A DNA stretch of 64,000 nucleotides from JAHEKB01 sp049115575 (GCA_049115575.1 JAGDZU010000001.1:372001-436000); one strand, 5' to 3'; shown: positions 7,539 to 17,680, numbered from the stretch's first letter. Program-made: numbers and translations. Notes: generated from the letters alone by a model not told the origin.

Positions 7539-9874
7539 TGTTTTATCCTAAAAGCATCTATCAAAAACTGGGATTTGACCACATCCTAAAACTAACCACT
7601 GAGAAGTGCAATAGTCAGAGAGCCAAGGCTTTAGTGAGTAAAATACAGCTAAGCGCTGATGAAGAGCTCGTACTTCCTCGCTTAGGAAGACTTACAGAAA
7701 TGAAGCGTTTAATTGTGGAGGAGGGCTTTAACATAAGTCTTCCAATAGATATTCAATTAGAAAGTAAAGACCGTAAAGCTGCTGGATTTTTTTACAGTGA
7801 AGAGCAACTGGTTGAGCTTATGGATTTACTTAGAGCAATTGCCAAAATCACGACTGTTTTTAGCAATAAGCATGAGCAATTTCCTTTGCTTTTTGAGCTC
7901 ATAAAGGATATGGATCCTGAAGCTGAATTGCTAAGACTTCTAGACAAAAGTTTAGACGAAGAGGGAAATTTAAAACCCAATGCTAGCCCTAAACTACAGA
8001 AGCTCAATTCTGAGATTAAGGAGCAAGAAAGAGCTGTACTAAAACAATCTAAATCCGTCTTTAAGAATTATAAAGATTTGGGTTATCTGGCAGAAACGGA
8101 GTGGAGTATAAAAAATGGGAGAATGGTTCTTCCTGTTTTGGCTAAGTATAAACGCAAAGTAGAAGGTCTTTTTCTAGACCAATCATCTACTGGAAAGATT
8201 TGCTATATAGAGCCATTGACCACTGTACAAGCGAACAATAGACTCTCAGAACTCTTTATACAGCGCAATCAAGAAATAGTAAAGGTGCTGCGCGCCATAA
8301 GCAAAACAATTGCTCCTTCTATTCCTGGATTGATTTCAAGCTTACATAAACTAGCTGTTGTAGAGTTAATTAAAGCTAAGGCCAGCTTAAGCGTGGCATA
8401 CAACTGGAATCTACCTGAGATACAATCAGAGATGCACCAGCTCATAGAAGCCAAGCACCCTATACTGCAACTTAGTCTTGAAGACAAAGAAATTGTTCCT
8501 TTAGACATAGAGTTTGAGAAAGACCAAAGGCTGATTGTAATTTCTGGACCAAATGCAGGTGGAAAATCTGTTGCTTTAAAAACCGTAGGTCTACTGCAAT
8601 GCATGCTTCAGTCTGGATATCTAGTTCCTGCATCGGCAGAGAGCAAGATGATGATTTTTCAAGACATCTTTATAGATATAGGTGACGACCAGAGTATAGA
8701 ATCTGATTTGAGTACTTATAGCTCTCATTTAAAAACTGCTAAGCATATAGTGAATAACTGCAATGAACATAGTCTTGTATTGATGGATGAGATTGGAATA
8801 GGAACGGATCCAACTTTTGGAGCTCCCATAGCACAGGCAGTACTTGAAGCCATTCATGATCGCAATGCATATGGGGTTATAACAACCCATTATAGCAATA
8901 TAAAATCGGCTGCGAAGAATCTTGAACGCGCCTGCAATGCAGCTATGATGTTTGATACAGATCGTCTTGAACCTCTTTATAAACTGATTATTGGTCAAGC
9001 GGGAAGTTCATTTTCATTTGAAGTAGCAAGAACTATAGGTTTAAATAAAAAACTTATTAATAGAGCGAAATCGCTCACAGATCACAGACAGTACGATTTG
9101 GATCTTTTGTTGGCAGAAGTGCAGCAACAGAAAGAAGAATTGGAGTTAAAGATAAATGAGCTTGAACGTTCTAGAACTGAATCTGAAAAGTTTGAAAAGG
9201 AATACCGTCAACTAAAGACGGAACTGGAACAACAGCGTAAAGCCATCCTTGACAAGGCTAAAACTGAGGCGAGTATGCTTATAGACAAAGCAAACACAAG
9301 TATAGAGCATACTATTAGAACCATTAAAGAAAGCAAAGCCGATAAAAAAGCTACTTCCGAAAGTCGCCAAGAGTTGCGCAAGCAGAAAACTAGCCTCAAA
9401 GTTGAAAAAGAAACTAAAGTATTTGATTTTAAGGTGGGAGACCGGGTTCAGTTTATTGGAACGGAGACCATAGGTGAAATTGTTGCTATTGGAAAGAAAG
9501 ATGTTGAGCTGGTAGTAAATGCAGTTAGAACCAGAACGAAAAAAGACAAGATCCAAAAGGTGGGGGCTGCAAATGAGAAAAAGGTGCAGAAGTATATCAG
9601 CAGAAAAAGCTATGCAGATAGACAAGCTAGCTTCAGCACAGAATTAGATGTGAGAGGAAAGCGCACGGAGGAAGCAATTAAAGAAGTAGATGAGTGGTTA
9701 GACTCTGCAATTATTCTAAGTATGAATAACCTAAGGCTAATACACGGCAAGGGATATGGCATATTGAAACAACAAATTAGAGCTCATCTGCAGGGTCATC
9801 CTTCCATAGTTTCCATAGAGTATGAATCCATTCAACAAGGGGGTGAAGGGGTGAGTATCATTAAGTTGAAATAG
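7538..9874 (+). CDS. mutS2: MutS2 family ATPase/endonuclease with C-terminal Smr domain
   Basis: MutS2, 778 residues. Family members bind branched DNA, suppress homologous recombination, and in some species act on collided ribosomes. From N to C: the MutS core/clamp region with a long coiled coil, the ATPase with Walker A SGPNAGGKS (336-344), Walker B with LVLMDEIGIGTDP, the THY segment, a second long charged coiled coil (about 520-630), and a Smr nuclease domain (about 702-778) with LDVRGKR and LIHGKGYG. The mismatch-recognition domain of MutS is absent, as expected. The start is GTG at 7538, overlapping the TAG stop of the upstream gene (TAGTG), which implies translational coupling. Confidence 0.95.
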   Translation: MFYPKSIYQKLGFDHILKLTTEKCNSQRAKALVSKIQLSADEELVLPRLGRLTEMKRLIVEEGFNISLPIDIQLESKDRKAAGFFYSEEQLVELMDLLRAIAKITTVFSNKHEQFPLLFELIKDMDPEAELLRLLDKSLDEEGNLKPNASPKLQKLNSEIKEQERAVLKQSKSVFKNYKDLGYLAETEWSIKNGRMVLPVLAKYKRKVEGLFLDQSSTGKICYIEPLTTVQANNRLSELFIQRNQEIVKVLRAISKTIAPSIPGLISSLHKLAVVELIKAKASLSVAYNWNLPEIQSEMHQLIEAKHPILQLSLEDKEIVPLDIEFEKDQRLIVISGPNAGGKSVALKTVGLLQCMLQSGYLVPASAESKMMIFQDIFIDIGDDQSIESDLSTYSSHLKTAKHIVNNCNEHSLVLMDEIGIGTDPTFGAPIAQAVLEAIHDRNAYGVITTHYSNIKSAAKNLERACNAAMMFDTDRLEPLYKLIIGQAGSSFSFEVARTIGLNKKLINRAKSLTDHRQYDLDLLLAEVQQQKEELELKINELERSRTESEKFEKEYRQLKTELEQQRKAILDKAKTEASMLIDKANTSIEHTIRTIKESKADKKATSESRQELRKQKTSLKVEKETKVFDFKVGDRVQFIGTETIGEIVAIGKKDVELVVNAVRTRTKKDKIQKVGAANEKKVQKYISRKSYADRQASFSTELDVRGKRTEEAIKEVDEWLDSAIILSMNNLRLIHGKGYGILKQQIRAHLQGHPSIVSIEYESIQQGGEGVSIIKLK

Positions 9875-9875
9875 A

Positions 9876-10691
9876 ATGACTCAGGTTCTGATTATACTCT
9901 TTGTTATTGTTATACAATTTTTTCCATTTGTAAGACAATGGTTGCCACAACGAGATGAAGATTGGCTGTTTTATATAACTAGCAGGCAACAAAACATTGT
10001 TAAGCTCATTCACGATACTCTCAATAAGTTCTTACCTTACTATGTAAATCTCAGTAAAAAAGGACAACAACGGTTTATGAAAAGAGTGCTTTTCCTCATT
10101 CTTAAGAAAACTGTGGTTGGCTATCACGATTTCAAGATTAATCATGAAGTGGCCATTGTCATATTTGCTGCTCAAGTTCAATTGACTTTTGGGATGCGAA
10201 AGTTTAGCATGCCTTTTATAAAGAAAATTTTAGTATACCCAGATATTTTCTATTCTAGATATCTAGAGCATAATGTAGAGGGTTTAACAAGTGGACTTGG
10301 TTATGTAAATATTTCATGGAAACACGGAGTTCAGGGTTATTCAGATCCGAACGACAATAAGAATTTACTGCTCCATGAATTTGCCCATGCTTTGATGATT
10401 CAACTTGCGAGGCAAGAAGACAATGATTATCGCATACAGTATAATATTCAGAAGTACGGGTCCAAAGCCATTGAGATTTTTGAGAAGTTGAAGAAAGATG
10501 GAAATGGGAGCCATTCTTATCTAAGAGATTATGGCTTGAACAACAAACACGAGTTCTTTGCTGTTTCGGTAGAACATTTTTTTGAAAGCCCAGAACGCTT
10601 TAAGAATGAATTACCGGAATTGTTTGATTTACTTTGTAAGATGCTGAATCAAAACTCTTTAAACTCAAGATTAGATTACGCCATAAAATGA
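9876..10691 (+). CDS. MtfA-like M90 zinc peptidase
   Basis: Putative metallopeptidase of the MtfA (peptidase M90) family, 271 residues. The N-terminus has one hydrophobic segment (VLIILFVIVIQFFPFV), suggesting a membrane anchor. The zinc-binding HEFAH motif is at 167-171 in LLLHEFAHALMIQ, and the third-ligand region reads KHEFFAVSVEHFFESPE, which is typical of this family. In E. coli MtfA binds the glucose repressor Mlc; whether this protein has a similar partner cannot be told. It starts one nucleotide after the mutS2 stop and overlaps the next gene by 4 nt, so it is part of the same operon. Confidence 0.88.
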   Translation: MTQVLIILFVIVIQFFPFVRQWLPQRDEDWLFYITSRQQNIVKLIHDTLNKFLPYYVNLSKKGQQRFMKRVLFLILKKTVVGYHDFKINHEVAIVIFAAQVQLTFGMRKFSMPFIKKILVYPDIFYSRYLEHNVEGLTSGLGYVNISWKHGVQGYSDPNDNKNLLLHEFAHALMIQLARQEDNDYRIQYNIQKYGSKAIEIFEKLKKDGNGSHSYLRDYGLNNKHEFFAVSVEHFFESPERFKNELPELFDLLCKMLNQNSLNSRLDYAIK

Positions 10692-11083
10692 TAAACCCAT
10701 TCCATATAGGAGATCAAAAAAAGTTCAGCAAGACTGTGTCAGCAAATGAAACTGCTCGTTTTGAAACAGGTGAAGTTCATCCCTTCTATGGAACATTTGC
10801 TTTGGCAAGAGATGCAGAATGGTCTAGCCGTTTGTTTGTTTTAGAAATGAAGGAAGAAGATGAAGAGGGAATAGGAACATTTGTAAACATTGAACATAAA
10901 TCTCCGGCATTTGTAGGAGATGAAGTAGAGTTTATTGCAACGCTAACAGAAGTAAATAAAAACAAAGTGAATTGCGATGTTGAAGCTTATGTGGGTGAAC
11001 GATTAATAGCCAAAGGATCTACTGGTCAAAAAATCCTCAAGAAGGAAAAGATAGAACAACTTAAAGCGCAATTCAATGGCTAA
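10688..11083 (+). CDS. FlK-like hotdog-fold acyl-CoA thioesterase
   Basis: Single hotdog-domain protein, 131 residues, most similar in its motifs to the fluoroacetyl-CoA thioesterase FlK and related thioesterases. Thr36, Glu44 and His70 occur with exactly the spacing of the FlK triad Thr42/Glu50/His76: GTFALARDAEW holds the Thr and Glu, and NIEHKSPAFVGDEVEF holds the His and the characteristic SPAxVGD turn. The substrate is unknown; fluoroacetate is unlikely in this setting, and most relatives are general acyl-CoA thioesterases. It overlaps mtfA by 4 nt and smpB by 8 nt, indicating coupled translation. Confidence 0.82.
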   Translation: MINPFHIGDQKKFSKTVSANETARFETGEVHPFYGTFALARDAEWSSRLFVLEMKEEDEEGIGTFVNIEHKSPAFVGDEVEFIATLTEVNKNKVNCDVEAYVGERLIAKGSTGQKILKKEKIEQLKAQFNG

Positions 11084-11531
11084 AAAAGCTAGAAAGGGAA
11101 GCATATCGCGGAATAAGAAGGCCAAGTTTGATTACGCATTGGAAGACTACTTTACTGCGGGTTTAGTGCTCACAGGGCCTGAGATTAAGTCTATTAGGGC
11201 TGGCAACGTTCGAATAAGTGATGCCTATTGCTATTTAGATGATGAGGACGTGCTTAAGATTAAAGGGATGTACATCTCTGAGTTTAAAAACGCGGGTTAT
11301 ATAGAGCAAGACCCTCATAGAGAAAAACTTCTCCTTCTCAACAAGAATGAAATTAAAAAGATCAAGGAAAAGGTAAATGAAAAGGGATTTGCCTTGGTGC
11401 CAATAGAGCTGTTCATCTCGGAAAAAGGTTATGCTAAGCTTGAGATTGCCCTTGGAAAAGGAAAGAAACACTACGACAAGCGGGAAAGCCTAAAATCTAA
11501 AGATATAGATAGGGAGATTAGGGAATACTGA
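11076..11531 (+). CDS. smpB: SsrA-binding protein SmpB
   Basis: tmRNA-binding protein needed for trans-translation rescue of stalled ribosomes, 151 residues, the normal length. The family core is present: ISRNKKAKFDYALEDYFTAGLVLTGPEIKSIRAG near the N-terminus, then the EFKNAGYIEQDPHREKLLL segment, and the basic C-terminal tail GKKHYDKRESLKSKDIDREI, which enters the decoding centre. It is the last gene of the five-gene operon beginning at 7203. I looked for ssrA (tmRNA) in the following spacer and did not see it. Confidence 0.97.
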   Translation: MAKKARKGSISRNKKAKFDYALEDYFTAGLVLTGPEIKSIRAGNVRISDAYCYLDDEDVLKIKGMYISEFKNAGYIEQDPHREKLLLLNKNEIKKIKEKVNEKGFALVPIELFISEKGYAKLEIALGKGKKHYDKRESLKSKDIDREIREY

Positions 11532-11686
11532 GATTAATTATTAGGTATTAATTGTAAATGATTAGTTTTTGGTGAGTATTCATGAATACTGTGCGTTCAT
11601 CAATTCAAAACAATGTTTGATTAGTTGAAACGCCCTTTTAGTCAACTAGCTTATAATCAGTTATATCAATGTCTTAACTTGGTGGC

Positions 11687-13240
11687 ATGATTCGCTTTTA
11701 CTCCCTAGTTTCTTTGATTTTTTTTGCCTCCATTTATGTGAATGCGCAAACTCAAACAGCCACATTAGATGCCAACAATACACGTATTAAAGTATTAAAC
11801 GGTGGAGATTTCTTTTGGGATCATAGTGCTGCCAATTATGAAGTACCTAAGGTTAAAGATCAACATCAAGTTTCAAAATCAACCATATTTACAGGAGCCA
11901 TTTGGATTGGGGGATATGACGACTCGGGTAAATTACATTTGGCGGCCATGACCTATAGACAAAGGGGCAAAGACTTTGCGACTGGCCCGGTATCAAACAA
12001 TACAGACAGCACATCTAAACAATTTGACCATATTTATGTAGTGAGTGCTTCTGATATACAAGCGCATTTGGTAGATCCCACTCAATCTACGTCCGATATT
12101 CTAAATTGGCCTGGAAATGGGGACACTACTTTAGGACAGCCATGGCAATTGGCTCCATTCATGGATATCAATAGCAATGGTATTTATGAACCTATTGCGG
12201 GAGATTATCCTAAAATTAAAGGAGATATAGCAGCCTATTGCATTTATAACGATTTTAAAATTCATACTGAAACGGGTGGGACACCTTTGAATATTGATGT
12301 TCATCAAATGTTCTATCAAGAGAAAGAGGGCACAGGATTTAGCTTGTTTGAAGAAGTCAATCTAGCCTATTTCAAGATTGTAAATAGATCTGACAATAAC
12401 TACAGGGATCTCCGTTTTGGAATATTTACTGATTTTGATATAGGGTCTTTTGTAGACGACTTTGTGGCCTGTGATACAGTACAAAGAATGGGATATGCTT
12501 TTAATGGTGATGATTTTGATGAAGGGGTTCATGGTTATGGAGAGAATCCTCCTGCTCAATCCGTTGTATTCTTAAATTCACCATTGGGGGCGGTTTCTTA
12601 CTGGAATAATAATGCCAACCCAATAAATGGCAATCCAACTCAAGCAATACACTTTTACAATTTGCTAAGCGGATTGTGGAATACCGGGCATTCAAGAGAC
12701 CATATAATTGGCCAAGATACTTTTGATGGAAGATTCATGTTTTGTGGTGATCCTGTTACCGGTCTTGGTTGGACAGAAACCAATAATTTAAATCTACCTG
12801 CAGATAGGAGATTGCTCACTGCTGCTGAGCCCACCTCGCTTAAAGCTGGTGAATCTCTATGCTTCGATATAGCTTTTGTATATGGAAGAACAAAATTTGG
12901 AGGTGCATTGGGGTCAATCTCGGTTATGAAAAGCATTGCAGCACAGGTTCAACAAGCGTATAATCTTGATTATGAAGGATGGCAATCCTTTGGATGCGCA
13001 GCGGGGAATCAAATGCTATCTATACCTCGTATCCCAGAATCAGAATTAGAGGCAATCTATCCCAACCCAACGGCGGGACTTGTCCATTTTTCTTTGCCAG
13101 TAAACGGGCGCCTTTTTAATGCCACGGGAGTAGCGGTGATGCACATAGAAGAAGTTAGGTCTATTGATTTGTCTGAAATGGCAAGTGGTATTTATTATCT
13201 GAGAACTGAGAAAGGGAGTTTTCGTATAGTCAAACTCTGA
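11687..13240 (+). CDS. T9SS-secreted surface protein, function unknown
   Basis: Secreted protein of 517 residues belonging to a Bacteroidota family without known function. It has a Sec signal peptide (MIRFYSLVSLIFFASIYVNAQ) and a mature start TATLDANNTRIKVLNGGDFFW, followed by the family pattern SIFTGAIWIGGYDDSGKLHLAAMTYRQRGKDF. The middle carries calcium-binding-like Asp/Asn turns (DINSNGIYEP). The C-terminus is a type A sorting domain: AIYPNPTAGLVHFSLP to FRIVKL. Export through T9SS and surface anchoring or release is inferred from that domain. The gene is monocistronic; the 155-nt upstream spacer contains no other gene. No catalytic residues were recognised. Confidence 0.8.
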   Translation: MIRFYSLVSLIFFASIYVNAQTQTATLDANNTRIKVLNGGDFFWDHSAANYEVPKVKDQHQVSKSTIFTGAIWIGGYDDSGKLHLAAMTYRQRGKDFATGPVSNNTDSTSKQFDHIYVVSASDIQAHLVDPTQSTSDILNWPGNGDTTLGQPWQLAPFMDINSNGIYEPIAGDYPKIKGDIAAYCIYNDFKIHTETGGTPLNIDVHQMFYQEKEGTGFSLFEEVNLAYFKIVNRSDNNYRDLRFGIFTDFDIGSFVDDFVACDTVQRMGYAFNGDDFDEGVHGYGENPPAQSVVFLNSPLGAVSYWNNNANPINGNPTQAIHFYNLLSGLWNTGHSRDHIIGQDTFDGRFMFCGDPVTGLGWTETNNLNLPADRRLLTAAEPTSLKAGESLCFDIAFVYGRTKFGGALGSISVMKSIAAQVQQAYNLDYEGWQSFGCAAGNQMLSIPRIPESELEAIYPNPTAGLVHFSLPVNGRLFNATGVAVMHIEEVRSIDLSEMASGIYYLRTEKGSFRIVKL

Positions 13241-13275
13241 GTAAGATGAACGAATATTTTAAACTCTAGTAAATA

Positions 13276-14334
13276 TTAAATAATCACTATGTTCTCATTA
13301 CTCACAAAACCTGCTTCATCAAGAATTTGAATATGGTAACAACCAGCGGGAAGATGTTGAAGATTTAAGGTCAATTGTTTAGTGCTCATTTCTTCTGAGT
13401 GTTGAACTATTTTTCCAAACATATCGCTAATAAGTATTTCCTTTATGGCCCCAGAGGCATTAATGATTAAGATTCCTTCACTTGGATTTGGATAGATGTT
13501 AAATTCATTTGAATTCTCGATTTGGCCAATGCCAGCAATGTCGTTGCAATTGTAGGTGACATAGTTAGATTCCCAGCCAGTGAGAGTGAAGCCCATCAGT
13601 TTCCCGTCTAGGCTACTTGCATCATCATCTACCTTAGTAATGGAGGTGTTATTTGAGCCTGGACTCCCTTCATTCATATGATATAAAACAATTAATCCTG
13701 TTTCATTTCCAGTTAATTCTGCATTTATATTATTCAGAATTTCAGATTTAGTCCTTGCATGGTCCCATAACCTAAAATCTCTCATATTTCCTCTATAGAA
13801 GTCTGAGTTGACTGTGCCGCCATAATCCCAATCTTGACCAATGCTGTATTTATCAGAAGCTGACAATTGATAATCCGCTGTATGTGATTCAATAAGCACG
13901 CCATCTATATACAAAGTGCCTTTACTCCCTAATTTGCTGTAAGCGATATGATGACAAACATTATCTCCAACGCTAACTGAACTGATGATATCGAACTTGC
14001 TGCCACCTGAATTGTCATCATATATAATCACATTTCCTGTGTTTCCCGTAGTGCCTCCAAACACAATCAAAAAACGATTGTCACCTACAATCCGATTAGC
14101 TGCGAAAAAAGTCGTCCTCAACATAGATTGGCTGTCTTGATCGGCTTGCATCCAAAATTCTAAGGTAAAGTCGTCTAGTCCAGAAATGGTGTCTGCGATG
14201 TTGTCTATTTGAATGTAGTCCTTGGTTCCATCAAAGTGCAACAAACCTTTTGAAGAGGTTTGTGCGTGAACTGAGGCAAAAAGAACAAGTAAAATGGAAA
14301 GAATTTGTGTTCTACAATTTGATAATAGAGGCAT
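13276..14334 (-). CDS. LamG-domain T9SS-secreted protein
   Basis: Secreted protein of 352 residues from ATG 14334 (MPLLSNCRTQILSILLVLFASVHAQ, a good signal peptide; an upstream ATG at 14358 would add residues before it). One concanavalin A-like LamG/laminin-G_3 domain spans about 30-230: LHFDGTKDYIQI, FTLEFWMQAD, GTLYIDGVLIESH and RLWDHARTKSEI are hallmarks of this carbohydrate- or ligand-binding jelly roll. The C-terminus is a type A sorting domain (FNIYPNPSEGILIINASG ... ENIVII). It is likely a surface adhesin or carbohydrate-binding protein; the ligand is unknown. It is divergent from the 14446 gene, 111 nt away. Confidence 0.85.
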   Translation of the reverse strand: MPLLSNCRTQILSILLVLFASVHAQTSSKGLLHFDGTKDYIQIDNIADTISGLDDFTLEFWMQADQDSQSMLRTTFFAANRIVGDNRFLIVFGGTTGNTGNVIIYDDNSGGSKFDIISSVSVGDNVCHHIAYSKLGSKGTLYIDGVLIESHTADYQLSASDKYSIGQDWDYGGTVNSDFYRGNMRDFRLWDHARTKSEILNNINAELTGNETGLIVLYHMNEGSPGSNNTSITKVDDDASSLDGKLMGFTLTGWESNYVTYNCNDIAGIGQIENSNEFNIYPNPSEGILIINASGAIKEILISDMFGKIVQHSEEMSTKQLTLNLQHLPAGCYHIQILDEAGFVSNENIVII

Positions 14335-14445
14335 GGTATAAATATAGAAACAAACCATTGGAAGTGCTTGGTTTTATGAAACATATGAATAATTACTGAC
14401 AAACTGGTACTGGACCGGAGTTTAAAATATTTCGTACTTTTAACC

Positions 14446-17028
14446 ATGATTTACCCCAAATTTATTGCTCTTGTAATGTCTTTATTAGTTGTTTTTCCTT
14501 CATACGGACAACATACTAAAGTTAAAGATAGAGCAATGCACTATATTCTTAGTCGACCTGCTCAACCAGATTTTAATATTGCTAGAGCCTATTATCAGGC
14601 CTATGAACAATTACAATCTGAAGATGATATCAAATCAAAAAAATCAAACACTTGGACTCCAATTGGCCCTATGGGTAATGACACATTATGGGGAATTGGA
14701 AGATTGAATGATTTACAGATTCACCCCACAGATACTAATATTTGGTTTGCTTGTTATGGAAAAGGAGGAGTATGGAAATCCATCAATGCAGGTGAGAATT
14801 GGACTCCATTGTATAACGGACTTCCTTTTCTCAATTCTACACAATTGGCGATTAACCCAAATAATCCCAATGAGATGTATGTCTTAACTGGAGACGTTGC
14901 CTTATTTGAATGGAATTATTATGCAGGGGATAAAAATCACCATTATGCGCAGGGAGTTTATAAAACCACGGATGGAGGACAAAATTGGGTCCCAACGGGA
15001 ATGTCTTTTCAAGACCAGAGTTTTAAAGGAGATATCCTATCAGACATAAGAATTCATCCGTCCAATTCTTCTCAATTGGTTGTAGTTGGGAAAAATGGAA
15101 TTTATACCAGCTCTGATGCTGGAGATAGTTGGAGTAAGAAGTTTTCAGGTCAATTCAGAAGTTTAGAAATCAATCCTATGGAGCCAAATACGCTTTTGGC
15201 AACGGGTTACTATTCTCATTTTCATAAGGAGGGTAAAATGCAAGTGTTAAAGAGCTATGATTTTGGTGAAACATGGACCCAGGTGCATGCTAACCTGCCT
15301 GAAACCAATCTTGTAGTTAGGGTTGAGCTAGCTTATGCGCCGTCTGACACCAATTTGGTCTATATGATAGCTACAGATACTACTCATGGATATTATGCAA
15401 CTTATAGATCAACCAATGCAGGAGATAGTTTTAAAATGGTCAATTCCTTAATGCAAGATTCATTAAACATATTAGGCTGGAATTTTAAATTGGATACCGG
15501 CGGCCAAGGTTACTATGATTTAACTATTTGTGTAGACAGGTATAATTCACAAAAATTCTGGGTAGGTGGAATCAATGTATGGGAAAGTGCTGATGGAGGA
15601 GAGAACTTTCTACCTGTGAGTAGATGGGCTTCCAAGTATAACAACGTTAATGCCTTGCATGCAGATATACACCTGATTAAGCAGCACCCTACGAACAAGT
15701 CTGTTTTTGTGTGCCATGATGGAGGTCTGTCTAGAACATTTAATATTTCATCTGTAAGCATTGCTTCTGCCAATGCAAACCAAATGCAAACTAAATGGAC
15801 TGATTATACCAAAGGTTTGAATGTAACGGAATTCTATAGATTAAGTGTGAATAGCTTAGATACGAGTCATGTCATGGCGGGTGCTCAAGACAATTCTTCA
15901 GTATTTAGAGACCAGTCAGGCTTCATTAACATTTCCGGTGGCGATGGTATGGAAAGTTTGTTCTTAGATGAATACTCTAGAAGAGTTTCATCTTCACAGA
16001 ATGGAAATTTTAGGATTTTTGATGCCAGCAGTGGGAAGTATGTCATTCTGTGGTATCATAATCCGCCTTCAGGAGAGATTGGCGCATGGGTAACTCCGGT
16101 GTCTGCCATCGGAGGGGATATCGTTTTTGGCTATTCTAATGTCTATAGCGCATACACAGGAACGGCTGCCTTAGAGAAAATGAGCAATTTTCAAGCTGAA
16201 GCCGGTCAAAAGACACCAAAGCTAACTAGAAGTATGGTCACAGACCCGTTTGTTCACAGCATATATTTGGGTAAGTATCCTTATACTAACGAGCAAAAAA
16301 CGGCGTATTTGGATAGTAGTAAATCTGAATTGTGGGTATCATTTTCACCAAATGTATGGACGGATATTACAGCTGGTTTACCTGAGCCGTTTTTTCCTGC
16401 TGCCTTAGAGATAAATCACAGTAATAATCAAGAAGCTTGGGTAGTTTGTGCAGGCTATTTCAGTGGAAATAAGGTTTTTCATACTTTAAATGGCGGTCAA
16501 AGCTGGGAGAATATTAGTTATAACTTACCCAATGTTAATATAAATGGAATTCGATTGCAGCAAGACCAAACTGCTAACTTGTATTTGTGTACAGATATTG
16601 GAGTGTTTTACCTCAGTAGGTGGGAAGACAAGTGGAAGTATTACTCTATAGGTTTGCCCAAGGTTGAAATTAATGAATTGGAAATTCAGTATGAAGCTAA
16701 AATGCTACGAGCAGCCACATTTGGAAGAGGTTTATGGGAAGTACCATTGGTTGACCAATTAGCCACTAAAGTAGCTGAGCAAGATTTGATACATTCTAAG
16801 TTATCACCTAACCCAACAAATGATGTAGTCCTTTTTGAGTGCAGTCAAAATGTGAGGCAATCAGATTTTAAAATTATTGATATAACTGGAAGAGAAATGG
16901 ATTTAAAGAGCAATCAACTTTCTTCATTTTCTCATAGTATAGACGTTTCAGCTTATCCTGCAGGGCAATACTTCTTGATAGTTTATGTTAATGGAAATAG
17001 GTTAGTAGAGAAGTTTCAAAAGTATTGA
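14446..17028 (+). CDS. T9SS-secreted BNR/VPS10-like beta-propeller protein
   Basis: Large secreted protein of 860 residues with a signal peptide ending PSYGQ. The body is a sortilin/BNR-type beta-propeller with about seven Asp-box-like repeats of the form S-x-D-x-G-x-x-W: WKSINAGENW, YKTTDGGQNW, YTSSDAGDSW, KSYDFGETW, YRSTNAGDSF, WESADGGENF and FHTLNGGQSW. The C-terminus is a type A sorting domain (SKLSPNPTNDVVLFE ... EKFQKY). Relatives are annotated as glycosyl hydrolases or sialidase-fold proteins, but no catalytic set can be assigned, so binding or scaffold roles are equally possible. A near-consensus -7 element, TACTTTTA at 14435-14442, ends 3 nt before the ATG, suggesting a leaderless mRNA. 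Confidence 0.85.
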   Translation: MIYPKFIALVMSLLVVFPSYGQHTKVKDRAMHYILSRPAQPDFNIARAYYQAYEQLQSEDDIKSKKSNTWTPIGPMGNDTLWGIGRLNDLQIHPTDTNIWFACYGKGGVWKSINAGENWTPLYNGLPFLNSTQLAINPNNPNEMYVLTGDVALFEWNYYAGDKNHHYAQGVYKTTDGGQNWVPTGMSFQDQSFKGDILSDIRIHPSNSSQLVVVGKNGIYTSSDAGDSWSKKFSGQFRSLEINPMEPNTLLATGYYSHFHKEGKMQVLKSYDFGETWTQVHANLPETNLVVRVELAYAPSDTNLVYMIATDTTHGYYATYRSTNAGDSFKMVNSLMQDSLNILGWNFKLDTGGQGYYDLTICVDRYNSQKFWVGGINVWESADGGENFLPVSRWASKYNNVNALHADIHLIKQHPTNKSVFVCHDGGLSRTFNISSVSIASANANQMQTKWTDYTKGLNVTEFYRLSVNSLDTSHVMAGAQDNSSVFRDQSGFINISGGDGMESLFLDEYSRRVSSSQNGNFRIFDASSGKYVILWYHNPPSGEIGAWVTPVSAIGGDIVFGYSNVYSAYTGTAALEKMSNFQAEAGQKTPKLTRSMVTDPFVHSIYLGKYPYTNEQKTAYLDSSKSELWVSFSPNVWTDITAGLPEPFFPAALEINHSNNQEAWVVCAGYFSGNKVFHTLNGGQSWENISYNLPNVNINGIRLQQDQTANLYLCTDIGVFYLSRWEDKWKYYSIGLPKVEINELEIQYEAKMLRAATFGRGLWEVPLVDQLATKVAEQDLIHSKLSPNPTNDVVLFECSQNVRQSDFKIIDITGREMDLKSNQLSSFSHSIDVSAYPAGQYFLIVYVNGNRLVEKFQKY

Positions 17029-17112
17029 GGGCACAGGATTAGCTCGCTTCATAGTTTTATACGTCGTAATAGCACTGCAGACTAGTGCAAAAATGACTCT
17101 TTACTAAATCTT

Positions 17113-17120
17113 TATATTTG
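17113..17120 (+). promoter_or_regulatory. -7 promoter element of lipoprotein gene 17134
   Basis: TATATTTG, a perfect TAnnTTTG match, 13 nt before the ATG. No clear -33 element was seen. Confidence 0.6.
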
Positions 17121-17133
17121 GGAAAATCTCGTT

Positions 17134-17649
17134 ATGAAAAATGCATATAAACTAGTGCTACTATTAGCAGTCACAGTTGCAATTTCAACAAGCTGCAAAG
17201 ACAAAGTTGAAGACCCGGGTCCCGAAGACAATTTTGAAGTTGGAGATAATCATTTTGTTTGGGATGGCAAGACATTTGATTTGGCATTATTTAAATGGAG
17301 AAGTGAATCCTATAATTCAAATACAAGTCTTTACAAATTCGATTTTGTATTGAATGATGCAGACGAGAATCATGAATTATATTTTGAAGATATATTTACA
17401 GCAGACTCTCCATATAATGGAAGCTTTAGTTATGTGTCTTCTGCGGATGAATCGGGTGAATTTGATTGGTTTGGACTAGATATTAATCAAACTGGCAATA
17501 CTAATGACAGTGTGTTCCATTCTAGTAATTCCAAATGGATTAGCGGTGCTGTGAATATTAAAACTGATCATGGCTATAAGATTTTTGAATTTAGCATGAT
17601 CTATGAAGATGCAAGAGAGTTGAATGGCTATTATGCCTTGAAACTTTAG
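17134..17649 (+). CDS. Predicted lipoprotein, function unknown
   Basis: Protein of 171 residues with a lipoprotein signal peptide: MKNAYKLVLLLAVTVAISTSC, where Cys21 is the predicted lipidation site. The mature part opens with an acidic Pro-rich linker (KVEDPGPEDNFEVGDN) followed by an all-beta-looking domain (HFVWDGKTFDLALFKW, YKFDFVLND, GYKIFEFSMIYED). Acidic residues after the Cys are typical of Bacteroidota lipoproteins destined for the cell surface. I do not recognise the domain. It stands alone behind its own promoter at 17113. Confidence 0.7.
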   Translation: MKNAYKLVLLLAVTVAISTSCKDKVEDPGPEDNFEVGDNHFVWDGKTFDLALFKWRSESYNSNTSLYKFDFVLNDADENHELYFEDIFTADSPYNGSFSYVSSADESGEFDWFGLDINQTGNTNDSVFHSSNSKWISGAVNIKTDHGYKIFEFSMIYEDARELNGYYALKL

Positions 17650-17680
17650 ATTTCATTAGTTCTTCAGATCATTCTTTACT

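Noticed and set aside
11532..11686. ssrA (tmRNA) next to smpB
   Set aside because: No tRNA-like ends or tag reading frame were found in the spacer.
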